Shown: positions 24,765 through 33,503 of the stretch, in pieces | How the letters are laid out: each line of letters starts with the position of its first letter | How positions within the stretch are numbered: the first letter of the stretch is position 1 | Assembly: GCA_013138735.1 (NCBI GenBank) | Contig: WTCE01000077.1 | Span: forward strand, 1 to 36,604 | Direction of reading: 5' to 3' | Origin: Crocinitomix sp. | GTDB lineage: Bacteria > Bacteroidota > Bacteroidia > Flavobacteriales_D > Crocinitomicaceae | Length of the DNA stretch: 36,604 nucleotides | Position numbers and translations under genes: made by a program | Notes under the pieces: generated by a model | Databases searched by the model: none | Seen by the model: the letters and a program-made list of their open reading frames with translations, nothing else | Told to the model about the DNA's origin: nothing

Positions 24765-25319
24765 ATGGCCTTAGTAGAATCAAACTTATTTGGACTTGGA
24801 ATATTAGCTCCAGATTGTTCTTTATTAAACGTTAGCACAGGAAAACAAAACAACTTAAATGATTTGAGAGGTGATAATGGCACCGTTATCTTATTCATTT
24901 GCAATCATTGCCCATTTGTTCTTCATGTAAATGAAGGGATCGTAGAATTGGCGAATGATTATCAAAGAAAAGGAATTAATTTCATTGCAATTAGCAGTAA
25001 TGACGTTGACAATTATCCACAGGATGGTCCCGAACAAATGAAAGCTGTTGCGCAAAAACTGGCTTATCCATTCCCTTATTTATATGATGAAACCCAAGAG
25101 GTTGCCAAAGCTTATAATGCGGCTTGCACTCCTGACTTTTACGTATTTGATCCTGAATTAAGAGCTGTTTACCACGGGCAATTAGACGATTCGCGTCCAG
25201 GGAATGGTAAACCAGTAACTGGCGACGATATGCGTATTGCATTTGAGGCGCTTTTGTCTTTCACAGAAAACAAAGCATTGCAAAAACCAAGTATTGGCTG
25301 TAGCATAAAATGGAAATAA
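24765..25319 (+). CDS. Thioredoxin-family protein with CNHCPF active site
   Basis: A 184-residue thioredoxin-fold protein of the AhpC/TSA-related group. It has an N-terminal PDCSLLNVSTGK strand, the redox motif CNHCPF (Cys46, Cys49), ISSNDVDNYPQDGPEQMK and a C-terminal CTPDFYVFD with the cis-proline loop preceded by another cysteine. There is no signal peptide, so it should act in the cytoplasm. The CNHCPFV type is widespread among bacteria and usually annotated only as thioredoxin family. Neighbouring genes do not identify a partner. Confidence 0.88.
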   Translation: MALVESNLFGLGILAPDCSLLNVSTGKQNNLNDLRGDNGTVILFICNHCPFVLHVNEGIVELANDYQRKGINFIAISSNDVDNYPQDGPEQMKAVAQKLAYPFPYLYDETQEVAKAYNAACTPDFYVFDPELRAVYHGQLDDSRPGNGKPVTGDDMRIAFEALLSFTENKALQKPSIGCSIKWK

Positions 25320-25380
25320 CCACAATGCAACTATGTAATAATTGATTATTTTGGCTAAGTCAAATTAAAAATCTCAGCTT

Positions 25381-25752
25381 ATGAAATTAGGAGCCTTTTC
25401 GGTCAGTTTAAATGTTAAAGACATCAAAGCCTCGCAAGCCTTTTACGAAAAATTAGGATTCACAATATTTGGCGGAGACTTAAAAATGAACTACCTTATC
25501 ATGAAGAGTGAGGATTCATTAATTGGACTTTTCCAAGGGATGTTTGAAAACAATATTATCACATTTAATCCGGGATGGAGTCAAAACGCAACAAATCTTG
25601 AAGCTTTTGATGATGTCAGAGAAATTCAAGCCCAGTTAAAATCGAAGGGAATTAAATTAGATCGGGAGGCAGATACTGCAACAACTGGCCCGGCTAGTAT
25701 CACAGTTACTGATCCTGATGGAAATGTAATTTTAATTGATCAACACCGATAA
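25381..25752 (+). CDS. VOC (glyoxalase/bleomycin-resistance fold) family protein
   Basis: A 123-residue protein with the paired beta-alpha-beta-beta-beta modules of the vicinal oxygen chelate superfamily: FSVSLNVKDIKASQAFYEKLGFTIFGGD at the start and SITVTDPDGNVILIDQHR at the end. The metal-ligand positions are not all obvious (no histidine in the first strand), so it may bind rather than catalyse. It is the last gene of the plus-strand group, 61 bases after the thioredoxin-like gene; a 144-base spacer separates it from the peptidase gene. Confidence 0.85.
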   Translation: MKLGAFSVSLNVKDIKASQAFYEKLGFTIFGGDLKMNYLIMKSEDSLIGLFQGMFENNIITFNPGWSQNATNLEAFDDVREIQAQLKSKGIKLDREADTATTGPASITVTDPDGNVILIDQHR

Positions 25753-25863
25753 ATTCTGCGTAAATAAATGAAAAAATTCCCGCAAACATTTTCAATATCT
25801 CCTTATACAAAGCGAATATCAAACATTGCAAAATACAATTAACCAAAAACACTAACTTAACAG

Positions 25864-25879
25864 AAGCGTTTACACGCTT
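25864..25879. promoter_or_regulatory. Palindrome upstream of the secreted peptidase gene
   Basis: AAGCGT-TTAC-ACGCTT, 6-bp arms with a 4-base centre, lies 17 bases before the ATG of the gene at 25897. No exact TAnnTTTG box is present in the spacer. This could be an operator, with low certainty. Confidence 0.3.
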
Positions 25880-25896
25880 GACAAAGCCTTTACCCT

Positions 25897-27801
25897 ATGA
25901 AAAAATATTACTTTCATTTCTTTGCTTTGCTTTTACTGCTAGCAAATAATAGTTTCGCTCAAACGGATGCCAATGCACCAATCAACGGCATAACAATTTA
26001 CATTGATTATCCAGATGCAACAGCTGCAGTAACTGCTGACCAATTGGACAGCTTATTGAATGGCATTACTTATAGTGAAGATGGGGTAGAACGAACCTTT
26101 CGTGCTTATTGGCAACAACAAACAAGGCGGAACATTGATTTGACGCATGACGTTTTTTTTTACACGGCGCCCGAACCTGTTGCTTATTATGAAGCATTAC
26201 CTTGGTTTGAAGGCATTCTATTATGGCAAGATGCTTTGGAATATGTAATAGCGACTTATCCTGATTATAATTGGGATGGCTTGACCTTGCACGAAGACGG
26301 AGACCCAGGACCAACCGGCGCCTTGCGATCAGTTATGATAATTAGCAGTGCTTGGGGACCAGCAGGGGTTGGTGCAGCGCACGGGGCAAATTGGACTTTA
26401 TCAAATGGCGAATATGTTGGACGGATTTATGGCTCGGTGTTACAAGCACCTTGGGACATTGACAATAATATTTTTATGACATTGCATGAAGCGGGACATG
26501 CTGTTTTTGGTTTTCCAGACACTTACGATACAGAATATGATTCTGGAGGCAACTCGTTTTACACATTAATGTCGGGTGGGAAACCAGATGTTGAACCTAT
26601 TGGAGGACCATTTTTAGTTGAATACAATTGGGGACATATTTTAGAACCTGAGGCAGGTACAACAACCACATTTACGTTGCGCGCTGATAGCGATAGTGTT
26701 ATTGCGATTCGGAACCCGCATGATCCGCTTGAATATTTCACACTCGAAGCAAGGAATAATTCGCACATTGGAAATTCACTCTTCCCGGTTCCGCTTGGTT
26801 TGTTGATTTGGCATTCAGATTCCAAAGTAAACACTTCGAACAGGCAAGAGGATATGACGCCATTAATGCACTACAGACATTCGATTGAACAAGCAGATGG
26901 ATTATTCGAACTGGAAGGTGCATTAGAACCAGGTGGTAATGCCGGTGACATTTATTTAGCTGGCGACTCCTTTACTCCAACATCAACCCCAAGTACTAAT
27001 TGGTGGTCAGACGAGGTGTCTGGTATTGAAATTACAGCCATTGAATTAATTGGTGCTAATCACATTCAATTTACTGTTACAATTCCTGAAATTCACACCG
27101 ATCATTATCCAGAAATTTCTCCAGCGGATTGGACATTGATTTCTGCCACCCCACCTCAAGCAGGTTATGAAGGAGAAAAAGCTTTTGATGGAAATTTAGA
27201 GACTTATTATCATGTCCCATGGGGAAATACTGAACCCCGTTCCCATGATCTTATTATTGATTTGAACGAGGACTATACTCTCAATGAATTTTACTATACA
27301 GCTAATGATAATCGTTCTCCACCTTGGGAGGGAAGAATAGAAAATTATGAATTATACATAAGCGAAGATGGTATAGATTGGGGAGCACCAATTGCAGCCG
27401 GCACCTTTTTTAGAACTGGCATACGACAATATATACTCTTCCCCGAAGTAAGTGGCAGGTATCTAAAATTTGCGGCAGTTAATTCTTTTGATGATGATGT
27501 GCGCACATCTGTTGCTGAGATTAATTTGAGAGGATATCCAACAGCCGAGGCAACATTAGCCGAAGAAAGTCAACAAACATTCAACCTATATCCAAATCCA
27601 GCCAATGACATTTTATACATTCAGTCCAATTCCACAGAACCTTTTGCTTTTGAAGTTTACACTATGAGCGGAGAAATGGTCAGCAGCAATCAAAATTTAA
27701 GCAAGCTAACAATTGATGTTTCAAACCTTAACAGCGGTGTGTATTTCGTAAAAGTGAGCACGGCCAAAAAAACTGAAATTTTAAGATTCATTAAAAATTA
27801 A
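25897..27801 (+). CDS. Secreted M6-like zinc metallopeptidase with F5/8-type C domain and T9SS type A sorting domain
   Basis: The 634-residue protein has a signal peptide (1-22, ending NSFAQ). The peptidase domain holds the zinc motif HEAGH (His197, Glu198, His201) followed by FGFPDTYD, where the aspartate after the short FGFP stretch fits the third-ligand pattern of M6 (immune inhibitor A-like) peptidases; LMSGG is the expected Met-turn region. A discoidin-like F5/8 type C domain (about 400-545, EKAFDGNLETYYHVPWG onwards) probably binds carbohydrate. The last 75 residues (FNLYPNPANDILYIQ to LRFIKN) are a type A T9SS sorting domain. It is thus an extracellular or surface protease. A beta-helix lipoprotein gene follows 6 bases later. 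Confidence 0.9.
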   Translation: MKKYYFHFFALLLLLANNSFAQTDANAPINGITIYIDYPDATAAVTADQLDSLLNGITYSEDGVERTFRAYWQQQTRRNIDLTHDVFFYTAPEPVAYYEALPWFEGILLWQDALEYVIATYPDYNWDGLTLHEDGDPGPTGALRSVMIISSAWGPAGVGAAHGANWTLSNGEYVGRIYGSVLQAPWDIDNNIFMTLHEAGHAVFGFPDTYDTEYDSGGNSFYTLMSGGKPDVEPIGGPFLVEYNWGHILEPEAGTTTTFTLRADSDSVIAIRNPHDPLEYFTLEARNNSHIGNSLFPVPLGLLIWHSDSKVNTSNRQEDMTPLMHYRHSIEQADGLFELEGALEPGGNAGDIYLAGDSFTPTSTPSTNWWSDEVSGIEITAIELIGANHIQFTVTIPEIHTDHYPEISPADWTLISATPPQAGYEGEKAFDGNLETYYHVPWGNTEPRSHDLIIDLNEDYTLNEFYYTANDNRSPPWEGRIENYELYISEDGIDWGAPIAAGTFFRTGIRQYILFPEVSGRYLKFAAVNSFDDDVRTSVAEINLRGYPTAEATLAEESQQTFNLYPNPANDILYIQSNSTEPFAFEVYTMSGEMVSSNQNLSKLTIDVSNLNSGVYFVKVSTAKKTEILRFIKN

Positions 27802-27807
27802 TAAAAA

Positions 27808-28863
27808 ATGAAAAAACCGATTGCCATCTTATTGATCTTATTCGTTGTGATTACAAGTTGTAAAAAGAACAAAGTCATTGATAATTTAGAGCCAGGCCTA
27901 ATCGAAAATCAAACTTTTAATAGTACGGTCTTAATTGATGGACATGACTATGACGGAACGGTGATTCGAAACTGTGTTTTTGAGGATATAGAAGGAGATG
28001 GTTTACAAATTAGAGATGTGGATGATCTATGCATTGAAAATTGTACGTTTAAAAGCATCACTGAAAATGCGATAAGATTTAGAGATAGTGGTGGTTCAGA
28101 TGGCGTTAAGATTATGCGTAATACGATTTTTGACATTGATCATAATGGAATTTTAGCTGCCGAGAACCATATTAACGCCACTATTCGAGAGAATGAAATT
28201 TACAATGTGGGACTATCAAAAGCAAGCAGTCTGACTGGGCACCCGCACCATGGGATTTATTTCCAAGGTTTTAATGTCGTCATACTCGAAAATGTCATCC
28301 ATGATGTCATCAATAATGATGGGAACTGCATTAGCATTCGAACCTATGGAAGGGTTGCTAAAAATATACTTTACAATGCTACTGACCATGGAATCAGTTA
28401 TTACTCAGATCATCCAGGTGATAATGGATTGCTCTTGATTGAGAATAATTTCATTTATAATAATGGGAAAAGAGGCGTTAATTTGGCGAGTAATGGAACA
28501 ACATCAAACCATATAGGTGAAGCAGTCGTTCGCTTTAACACCATTGTAACAAGCGATAAATCGCCGCTTAGCGCCAATGATGGATTAACGGGTGTTGCGC
28601 TGAGCTTTATCGGCAATATTTTAATTCGTACGGATGGCGGCACCGAATTTATTTACAGTAGTTTGGCCTATACCGACTCTCACAATTTAACAGGTTCTGG
28701 AGATCTTGGATTTCAAGACTTCACCAATCGCAACTTACACATCAATGCTGGATCCGTTGCCAATACCTTCGGCACGGGTGCTACTAGTTCTCCGCCAGAT
28801 GACATAGATAATGAATTAAGAATTATAGGCGACATAGATGCAGGAGCTGATCAATTGAATTAA
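27808..28863 (+). CDS. Right-handed parallel beta-helix lipoprotein
   Basis: The 351-residue protein carries a lipoprotein signal ending VVITSC (Cys18) followed by KKNK. The rest consists of beta-helix coils recognised by repeating short strands with Asn/Cys ladders: VIRNCVFEDIEGDGLQIRD, LCIENCTFKSITENAIRF, VKIMRNTIFDIDHNGILA and later VILENVIHDV and LLIENNFIYNN. The fold is that of pectate lyase-like or alginate-modifying enzymes. A HPHHG motif in the middle could be part of an active site, but no family is certain. Its position directly behind a secreted peptidase suggests surface polymer handling; that is inference. Confidence 0.82.
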   Translation: MKKPIAILLILFVVITSCKKNKVIDNLEPGLIENQTFNSTVLIDGHDYDGTVIRNCVFEDIEGDGLQIRDVDDLCIENCTFKSITENAIRFRDSGGSDGVKIMRNTIFDIDHNGILAAENHINATIRENEIYNVGLSKASSLTGHPHHGIYFQGFNVVILENVIHDVINNDGNCISIRTYGRVAKNILYNATDHGISYYSDHPGDNGLLLIENNFIYNNGKRGVNLASNGTTSNHIGEAVVRFNTIVTSDKSPLSANDGLTGVALSFIGNILIRTDGGTEFIYSSLAYTDSHNLTGSGDLGFQDFTNRNLHINAGSVANTFGTGATSSPPDDIDNELRIIGDIDAGADQLN

Positions 28864-28876
28864 ACTTTAAATTAAA

Positions 28877-29539
28877 ATGAACGAAAAATCACTTTTCGAT
28901 AAGTTTCCAAATTTGGATGACGCAAGTGAATTAATAAATATTCTTGAGGAAGAAAATATTGAATTTAGCATTGTAGAAAATGCTTTTGATGTCGACATCA
29001 CCTTTACGGGAAATAAAATTTCGGGTGTTCAAATAATTTTAGATTCAGCAGATTTTGAACGAGTCGAGAAATTGAAGATAGCAAAAGCAGAGGCGCAAGT
29101 CGACTTGACAGACAAAACCCATTACTTGTTTAAATTTTCAACTAAAGAATTGTATGAGATTATTGAAAAAAGAGATGAATGGAGCAGCTATGATTATGCT
29201 TTTGCGAAAAAATTGCTAGAAGAAAGGGGTGAAAACATTTCAGATGAATTTTTAGAAACTTTGAGGGGAAAACGGAATGAGGACCTTGACAAGCCAGAAA
29301 AAAGCACATATCGAGAAATTAGAGCGGGATATATAAGCGCTTTCCTTGGTGGATTGTTAGGTATTATAATTGGCTGGTATCTTTGGAAATCGAAAAAAAC
29401 AAACACAAATGGCGAGAAAGTATTTGCCTACTCTGAAACGGATAGAAAGCACGGTTTAAACATCACGATTCTTGGAATTGTTATTCTTTCCTTCATCATC
29501 ATTTACCGCGTGGTTATATTCTTGAAGGGAGTATCGTAA
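28877..29539 (+). CDS. DUF2007-like membrane protein
   Basis: A 220-residue protein with a cytoplasmic N-terminal part resembling the DUF2007 'putative signal transducing protein' fold (ASELINILEEENIEFSIVENAF), a helical segment (YEIIEKRDEWSSYDYAFAKKLLEERG) and two C-terminal membrane spans: about 150-168 (YISAFLGGLLGIIIGWYLW) and 194-215 (ITILGIVILSFIIIYRVVIF). The function of the family is not known. It lies 13 bases after the beta-helix gene and its stop is 6 bases from the converging mazG-like gene, with no terminator visible between them. Confidence 0.7.
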   Translation: MNEKSLFDKFPNLDDASELINILEEENIEFSIVENAFDVDITFTGNKISGVQIILDSADFERVEKLKIAKAEAQVDLTDKTHYLFKFSTKELYEIIEKRDEWSSYDYAFAKKLLEERGENISDEFLETLRGKRNEDLDKPEKSTYREIRAGYISAFLGGLLGIIIGWYLWKSKKTNTNGEKVFAYSETDRKHGLNITILGIVILSFIIIYRVVIFLKGVS

Positions 29540-29545
29540 TTGCCC

Positions 29546-29872
29546 TTACTTCAACTTATCGTTTTCAAGATGGCGGGTATTGTCTCGCTTTGTTTTCTTA
29601 TCAAGATTCTTTTGCAAGGCCTCTGTCAAATCAATTCCGGTTTGATTCGCCAAACAAATTAACACCCAAAGCACATCTGCCATTTCATCTCCAAGGTCCT
29701 TGTTTTTATCCGATTCTTTTTCAGATTGTTCGCCATAGCGCCGTGCAATAATGCGCGCCACTTCCCCAACCTCTTCGGTTAATTGCGCCATATTGGTTAA
29801 TTCATTAAAATAACGAACGCCATAGGTTTTAATCCAATTGTCTACTAATTCTTGTGCTTCTTTAATCGTCAT
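29546..29872 (-). CDS. MazG-like nucleotide pyrophosphohydrolase
   Basis: A 108-residue all-alpha NTP pyrophosphatase. The magnesium-binding EEVGEVARIIAR and the EMADVLWVLICLANQTGIDL segment are the two halves of the MazG/iMazG active site (ExxE ... ExxD). It probably hydrolyses non-canonical or excess (d)NTPs to monophosphates. The start ATG overlaps the stop of the adenylyltransferase gene (ATGA), indicating translational coupling. It ends a four-gene minus-strand set. Confidence 0.87.
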   Translation of the reverse strand: MTIKEAQELVDNWIKTYGVRYFNELTNMAQLTEEVGEVARIIARRYGEQSEKESDKNKDLGDEMADVLWVLICLANQTGIDLTEALQKNLDKKTKRDNTRHLENDKLK

Positions 29873-30384
29873 TTCTTTAATTTATTTATCAAACCAGTTG
29901 TTGAAAAACCAGCCACCAAATCAATTGTTTTTACTTCACCATTATTTGCCAAAACAACATCTCTACCCACAATATATTTTTTGGAATTCACATCCGCTTC
30001 CGCTGGATCGTAATCGCCACCTTTGACTAATACATCTGGTTTAAGTGTTGCAATAATATCATAAGGTGTATCTGAATCAAATTGGATTACAAAATCTACA
30101 TATCCTAGTCCAGCAATGACGGTTGCACGCGCTCCAAAATCATTTACTGGGCGATCATCTCCTTTTCCTTGGCGACGAACAGATGCATCACTATTGAGCC
30201 CTAAAACAAGAACATCACCACAATCTGCAGCAGCTGCTAAATAGCTAACATGGCCTTTGTGCAGAATGTCGAAACAGCCGTTGGTAAACACAACTTTTTT
30301 ACCTGCAATTCTGCAAGCTTCTAATTCCCATAAAAGCTGTGATTCATTAAGAATTTTCTGATTCAGTTTCTGTAAGTGGCTCAT
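29869..30384 (-). CDS. D-glycero-beta-D-manno-heptose 1-phosphate adenylyltransferase (RfaE domain II / HldE C-domain)
   Basis: The enzyme transfers AMP from ATP to heptose 1-phosphate in ADP-heptose synthesis for lipopolysaccharide. The chosen ATG (30384) gives 171 residues. It has the nucleotidyltransferase signature TNGCFDILHKGH with the HxGH motif at 42-45, GLNSDASVRRQGK, RPVNDFGARATVIAGLGYVDFV and KGGDY. This is the stand-alone adenylyltransferase half; the kinase half is not here. An earlier in-frame ATG at 30411 would deepen the overlap with the upstream gene (38 bases with the chosen start). It is tightly packed with the flippase-like and mazG-like genes. Confidence 0.88.
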   Translation of the reverse strand: MSHLQKLNQKILNESQLLWELEACRIAGKKVVFTNGCFDILHKGHVSYLAAAADCGDVLVLGLNSDASVRRQGKGDDRPVNDFGARATVIAGLGYVDFVIQFDSDTPYDIIATLKPDVLVKGGDYDPAEADVNSKKYIVGRDVVLANNGEVKTIDLVAGFSTTGLINKLKK

Positions 30385-31405
30385 TCTTGTCAAATTTAAC
30401 ATTTTTGCCATTAAGTGCCAACGATATTAATCCAAGCACAATCATCAATACGGTTTGCGACGTCCAATTAATCCAACCAATAGCCAATGCATCAGGCAGA
30501 ATCCCACTATAATCTGGGTCTGCCATATAAATAGTTAAAATCAATCCAACAAATGCAGGATAAACACCAATTCCTCCTTGAACCATAATCATTCCGAGCG
30601 TGCCCGCCACGAATCCTGCAAGAATTGCGTCCCAACCTAAGTTTGCCGTAGAATCGAGGGCATATAAACAAACCGTAAAGTTAGCTACATACATGATCCA
30701 AACAAAAAACGTATGACCTATAAAAGGTAATTTTTGATCCGTTTTGAAAATAGAAAAAATTCCTTCAAATAATCCTTTTACAAATTTTAGAATTTTTGAC
30801 CGAAACGATTTTTTTAAAATCATTAACACAACCGCGCCAATTACTCCCGTAATGATCACGTATTTCACAACCATTCCTAAAACTGAAAAAACAGCTCCGT
30901 TTCCGCAAGCTGACATACCTTCGTTAAAGGTGGCGATTTTATGTTGAAACAATTCAATTTTATCATACTGCAATGCTAAAGCAATTAACGATATAATACC
31001 TAACATCACAACGTCAACCGCACGCTCCGCAACGATTGTTCCGAACCCTTTTTGAAAAGGAACATTCTCTGTTTTAGAAAGCACTCCAGCTCTACTCGCC
31101 TCGCCAGCACGCGGAAAAATAAGATTAACTATATAGCCAATCATCAAAGCATGATAAGCATTCCAAAATTTAATCTTATATCCCATTGGCTTGAGTAGAT
31201 ATCTCCAACGATAAGCTCGACTGACATGGCTTAAAAACGCAAAAATTAAGGCTATAAAAACCCATATGTAATTGGCTTTACCGAATGCGGCAAATAAATC
31301 TTTTTTCTGATCTTCACAAAGTGCATCATAGAACAACCAAATCAAGAATATGCCAAAACCAAGTGGCAGGATAATTTTAAGGGCTGAAATAATTTTCGAC
31401 TTCAT
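30347..31405 (-). CDS. Lysylphosphatidylglycerol synthase TM-region / flippase-like membrane protein
   Basis: A 352-residue protein with about eight membrane spans of the LPG_synthase_TM (UPF0104) family. Diagnostic parts are FLSHVSRAYRWRYLLKPMGY in the first loop, IGYIVNLIFPRAGEASRAGVL, TIVAERAVDVV and a late GGIGVYPAF loop. It lacks the cytoplasmic lysyltransferase domain of MprF, so it is likely only a lipid translocase or related protein in the inner membrane. It starts 50 bases after panD and its 3' end overlaps the start of the adenylyltransferase gene, so it is translated with it. This gene order is common in Bacteroidetes. Confidence 0.87.
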   Translation of the reverse strand: MKSKIISALKIILPLGFGIFLIWLFYDALCEDQKKDLFAAFGKANYIWVFIALIFAFLSHVSRAYRWRYLLKPMGYKIKFWNAYHALMIGYIVNLIFPRAGEASRAGVLSKTENVPFQKGFGTIVAERAVDVVMLGIISLIALALQYDKIELFQHKIATFNEGMSACGNGAVFSVLGMVVKYVIITGVIGAVVLMILKKSFRSKILKFVKGLFEGIFSIFKTDQKLPFIGHTFFVWIMYVANFTVCLYALDSTANLGWDAILAGFVAGTLGMIMVQGGIGVYPAFVGLILTIYMADPDYSGILPDALAIGWINWTSQTVLMIVLGLISLALNGKNVKFDKNEPLTETESENS

Positions 31406-31455
31406 TCAGTGGTTTTTGTAAGGAATTAAAACTGCGTTAACGAATAATAAATCAA

Positions 31456-31815
31456 CTAATTGTCTTGATCCAATTTATTGGTTTCAGTATTAGGAAAAAC
31501 TAACGAAGGCTTAAATGTTTTCGCTTCTTGAAAATCCATATATGCATAACCAATAATGATAATTACGTCTCCCACAGCTACGCGACGTGCTGCAGGCCCA
31601 TTCAAACAAACACCACCCTTACCACGCTCTCCAGCTATGATATAGGTTTCAATTCGCTCGCCATTATTAACATTGACAATTTGTACTTTTTCGCCTTCAA
31701 TCATATTGGCGGCTTCCAAAAGATCTGGATCAATTGTGATGCTTCCGATATAATTCAAATCCGCCTCGGTTACTTTTACCCGGTGAATTTTTGACTTTAA
31801 CGCTTGTATTAACAT
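31456..31815 (-). CDS. panD: Aspartate 1-decarboxylase
   Basis: PanD makes beta-alanine from aspartate for pantothenate and coenzyme A. It is synthesised as a proenzyme that cuts itself between Gly24 and Ser25, turning Ser25 into the pyruvoyl cofactor. The 119-residue protein shows the site in YIGSITID, the conserved Lys9 ([10 protein letters not shown]), the [14 protein letters not shown] segment, Tyr58-like [21 protein letters not shown] and [11 protein letters not shown]. All key residues appear present and length is normal. It is first in a minus-strand set with the flippase-like, adenylyltransferase and mazG-like genes. No exact -7 box is seen in the 142-base spacer upstream. Confidence 0.95.
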   Translation of the reverse strand: MLIQALKSKIHRVKVTEADLNYIGSITIDPDLLEAANMIEGEKVQIVNVNNGERIETYIIAGERGKGGVCLNGPAARRVAVGDVIIIIGYAYMDFQEAKTFKPSLVFPNTETNKLDQDN

Positions 31816-31957
31816 AACTTAAAAATGTGGTGCGAATTTAAGTATTTTAGATAAACAAATGTCAATTGTTAATTTTCTTCAAGAAACAATTGCCCATTTT
31901 CTAACTACACACGCCTTTCAGCAAGCAATAATTAGACCGAAATTAGAGGATATTTAA

Positions 31958-32395
31958 CTACTGCTTTAATACATAGCGAAAGCACCCCTCTTTATCTTTG
32001 TAAGATGCCCGAATTGTTCGATTAGAAATCACTGCACTTTCAAAAACTACTTGACTTAATTCACCACTTTCATCATCTGTAAATGAGGCGAAAATCATAT
32101 TGATACAATTATCATCATCACTATACGTTTGAGATAATTCCCACAAGCCTGACCCGCTTTCATTTGTAAAAGTATTTAAATAATTGGCTGAGAAATCCGA
32201 ATTAAAAGTCAATTGAATATCCTCATAATCCATGGATAAATCAGAAGTTGAGACGGACCATTCTCGCGTATATTTAACTTTGGTATAATCCCACTCTCCT
32301 ACGATTTGTCTTTCGGTATAATTAAGCCCATCTTTTTCACAGCTCACGAATAAAAATGCTGCCAATACAGCTAGAAATTGTAATCCTTTTTTCAT
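31958..32395 (-). CDS. Small lipoprotein, lipocalin-like
   Basis: A 145-residue product with a lipoprotein signal ending AFLFVSC (Cys19) followed by EKDG. The mature part starts with RQIVGEWDYTKVKYT, reminiscent of lipocalin-like domains common in Bacteroidetes lipoproteins. Alternating strands follow, and a Cys-containing end (KEGCFRYVLKQ) could pair with the Cys in DDNCINMIF. No substrate can be named. It is monocistronic by position: 142 bases from panD and 105 bases from the T9SS gene upstream. Confidence 0.68.
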   Translation of the reverse strand: MKKGLQFLAVLAAFLFVSCEKDGLNYTERQIVGEWDYTKVKYTREWSVSTSDLSMDYEDIQLTFNSDFSANYLNTFTNESGSGLWELSQTYSDDDNCINMIFASFTDDESGELSQVVFESAVISNRTIRASYKDKEGCFRYVLKQ

Positions 32396-32500
32396 AATTC
32401 TATTTTTTTGCGATTCGTCAGAAATAGCGCAAGAATCATGCCCTCAAACCTTTCACTTATTTAAAACGGTTGAGCAATTCAAGAATATGAAATGATGGAA

Positions 32501-33439
32501 TTAATTTAAGACAACTTTTCTTTTTACGGTTAAACCGTTTTGCAAACGGATATCAAAGAAATAAATGCCTCTTGACAAAGTTGAAACGTCAATTTGAGCT
32601 ACATATTCTGAAACATTAACAGTCATAACATATTCACCAACGGAAGAATAAACTTGCAATTGATCTATTGGATTAGCTGCAGAAATTTCTAGAATGTTAG
32701 TCGCTGGGTTTGGATAACATTTAACATCCACCAATTCGCTATTTTCTGGAACGCTTACAACTTTTGTACATGAACTACTTGTTGGGCTATAGAGCGAAAA
32801 GGAATCATCTTCAAAACAAAGAAAACCAGAGTAGCCAAATTCAAGTGCTCCACCATCTGGAATTCCATCACATTCAACTTCTTGTGGAAACAAATACCTA
32901 AACTGTTCTAAACCGGTACTCAATAATCCAAATCGCTCAACATATCTCCCTACAAAACCATAAGGAGAGTTTGATGTTGGTTCAAGATCCAAATAGCGAT
33001 AAGATTCTCCTGCTATATCCATTACTCCTGTCCCTGTCACTTGAATAACAGAAACTTCATCACAGTCTACATATTCTAAAGATGGCACATCAGAAATCAT
33101 CCATGTATCTCCAATCTCTGCCCCAAAATCAAACAGAACAAAAAATGCCCCATTACTACGGTAAAACACCGTGTCTCCTGATACATAAGTAATTTGAATT
33201 GGTCGGATTGTTGACCCGGCAAAGCCACCTCCATCAAAAAATTTATATTGAGTCGTTTCAATAACTTGACAAGAAATTCCGTCAATTGTCGTGTCCCTAT
33301 CATAATTCATTTCGACATAACCAGACATAAAGGGCTGCCAAAATTCGTAGTGCCATGTTGCACCGTTATCTACCCAAACTTGAGAATAGGTTGATTGAAA
33401 AGAAAAACTTAAAACAAAAAACAAAATGATCTTGTGCAT
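32501..33439 (-). CDS. Secreted protein with T9SS type A sorting domain
   Basis: With the ATG at 33439, where a proper signal peptide (MHKIILFFVLSFSFQSTYSQ) begins, the product is 312 residues. An earlier TTG-type start at 33472 would put hydrophobic residues before the signal and is rejected. The middle part is beta-rich with several cysteines and no recognised domain. The last 75 residues (VKCYPNPATNILEIS to VKRKVVLN) are a typical type A T9SS sorting domain, so it is exported to the surface or medium. Palindromes lie just upstream of the start. Confidence 0.8.
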   Translation of the reverse strand: MHKIILFFVLSFSFQSTYSQVWVDNGATWHYEFWQPFMSGYVEMNYDRDTTIDGISCQVIETTQYKFFDGGGFAGSTIRPIQITYVSGDTVFYRSNGAFFVLFDFGAEIGDTWMISDVPSLEYVDCDEVSVIQVTGTGVMDIAGESYRYLDLEPTSNSPYGFVGRYVERFGLLSTGLEQFRYLFPQEVECDGIPDGGALEFGYSGFLCFEDDSFSLYSPTSSSCTKVVSVPENSELVDVKCYPNPATNILEISAANPIDQLQVYSSVGEYVMTVNVSEYVAQIDVSTLSRGIYFFDIRLQNGLTVKRKVVLN

Positions 33440-33454
33440 AGTGATGGGTGTTAT

Positions 33455-33478
33455 TAGTGTCAACACTATCACGTGATA
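33455..33478. promoter_or_regulatory. Overlapping palindromes upstream of the T9SS protein gene
   Basis: TAGTGT-CA-ACACTA (33455-33468) overlaps a perfect 12-bp palindrome TATCACGTGATA (33467-33478). They lie 16-39 bases before the start at 33439 and 26 bases after the prfB stop codon. Two symmetric sites back to back are suggestive of an operator; binding is not shown. Confidence 0.35.
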
Positions 33479-33503
33479 TTTATAAAAACGGTTGGGTATT
33501 GTT

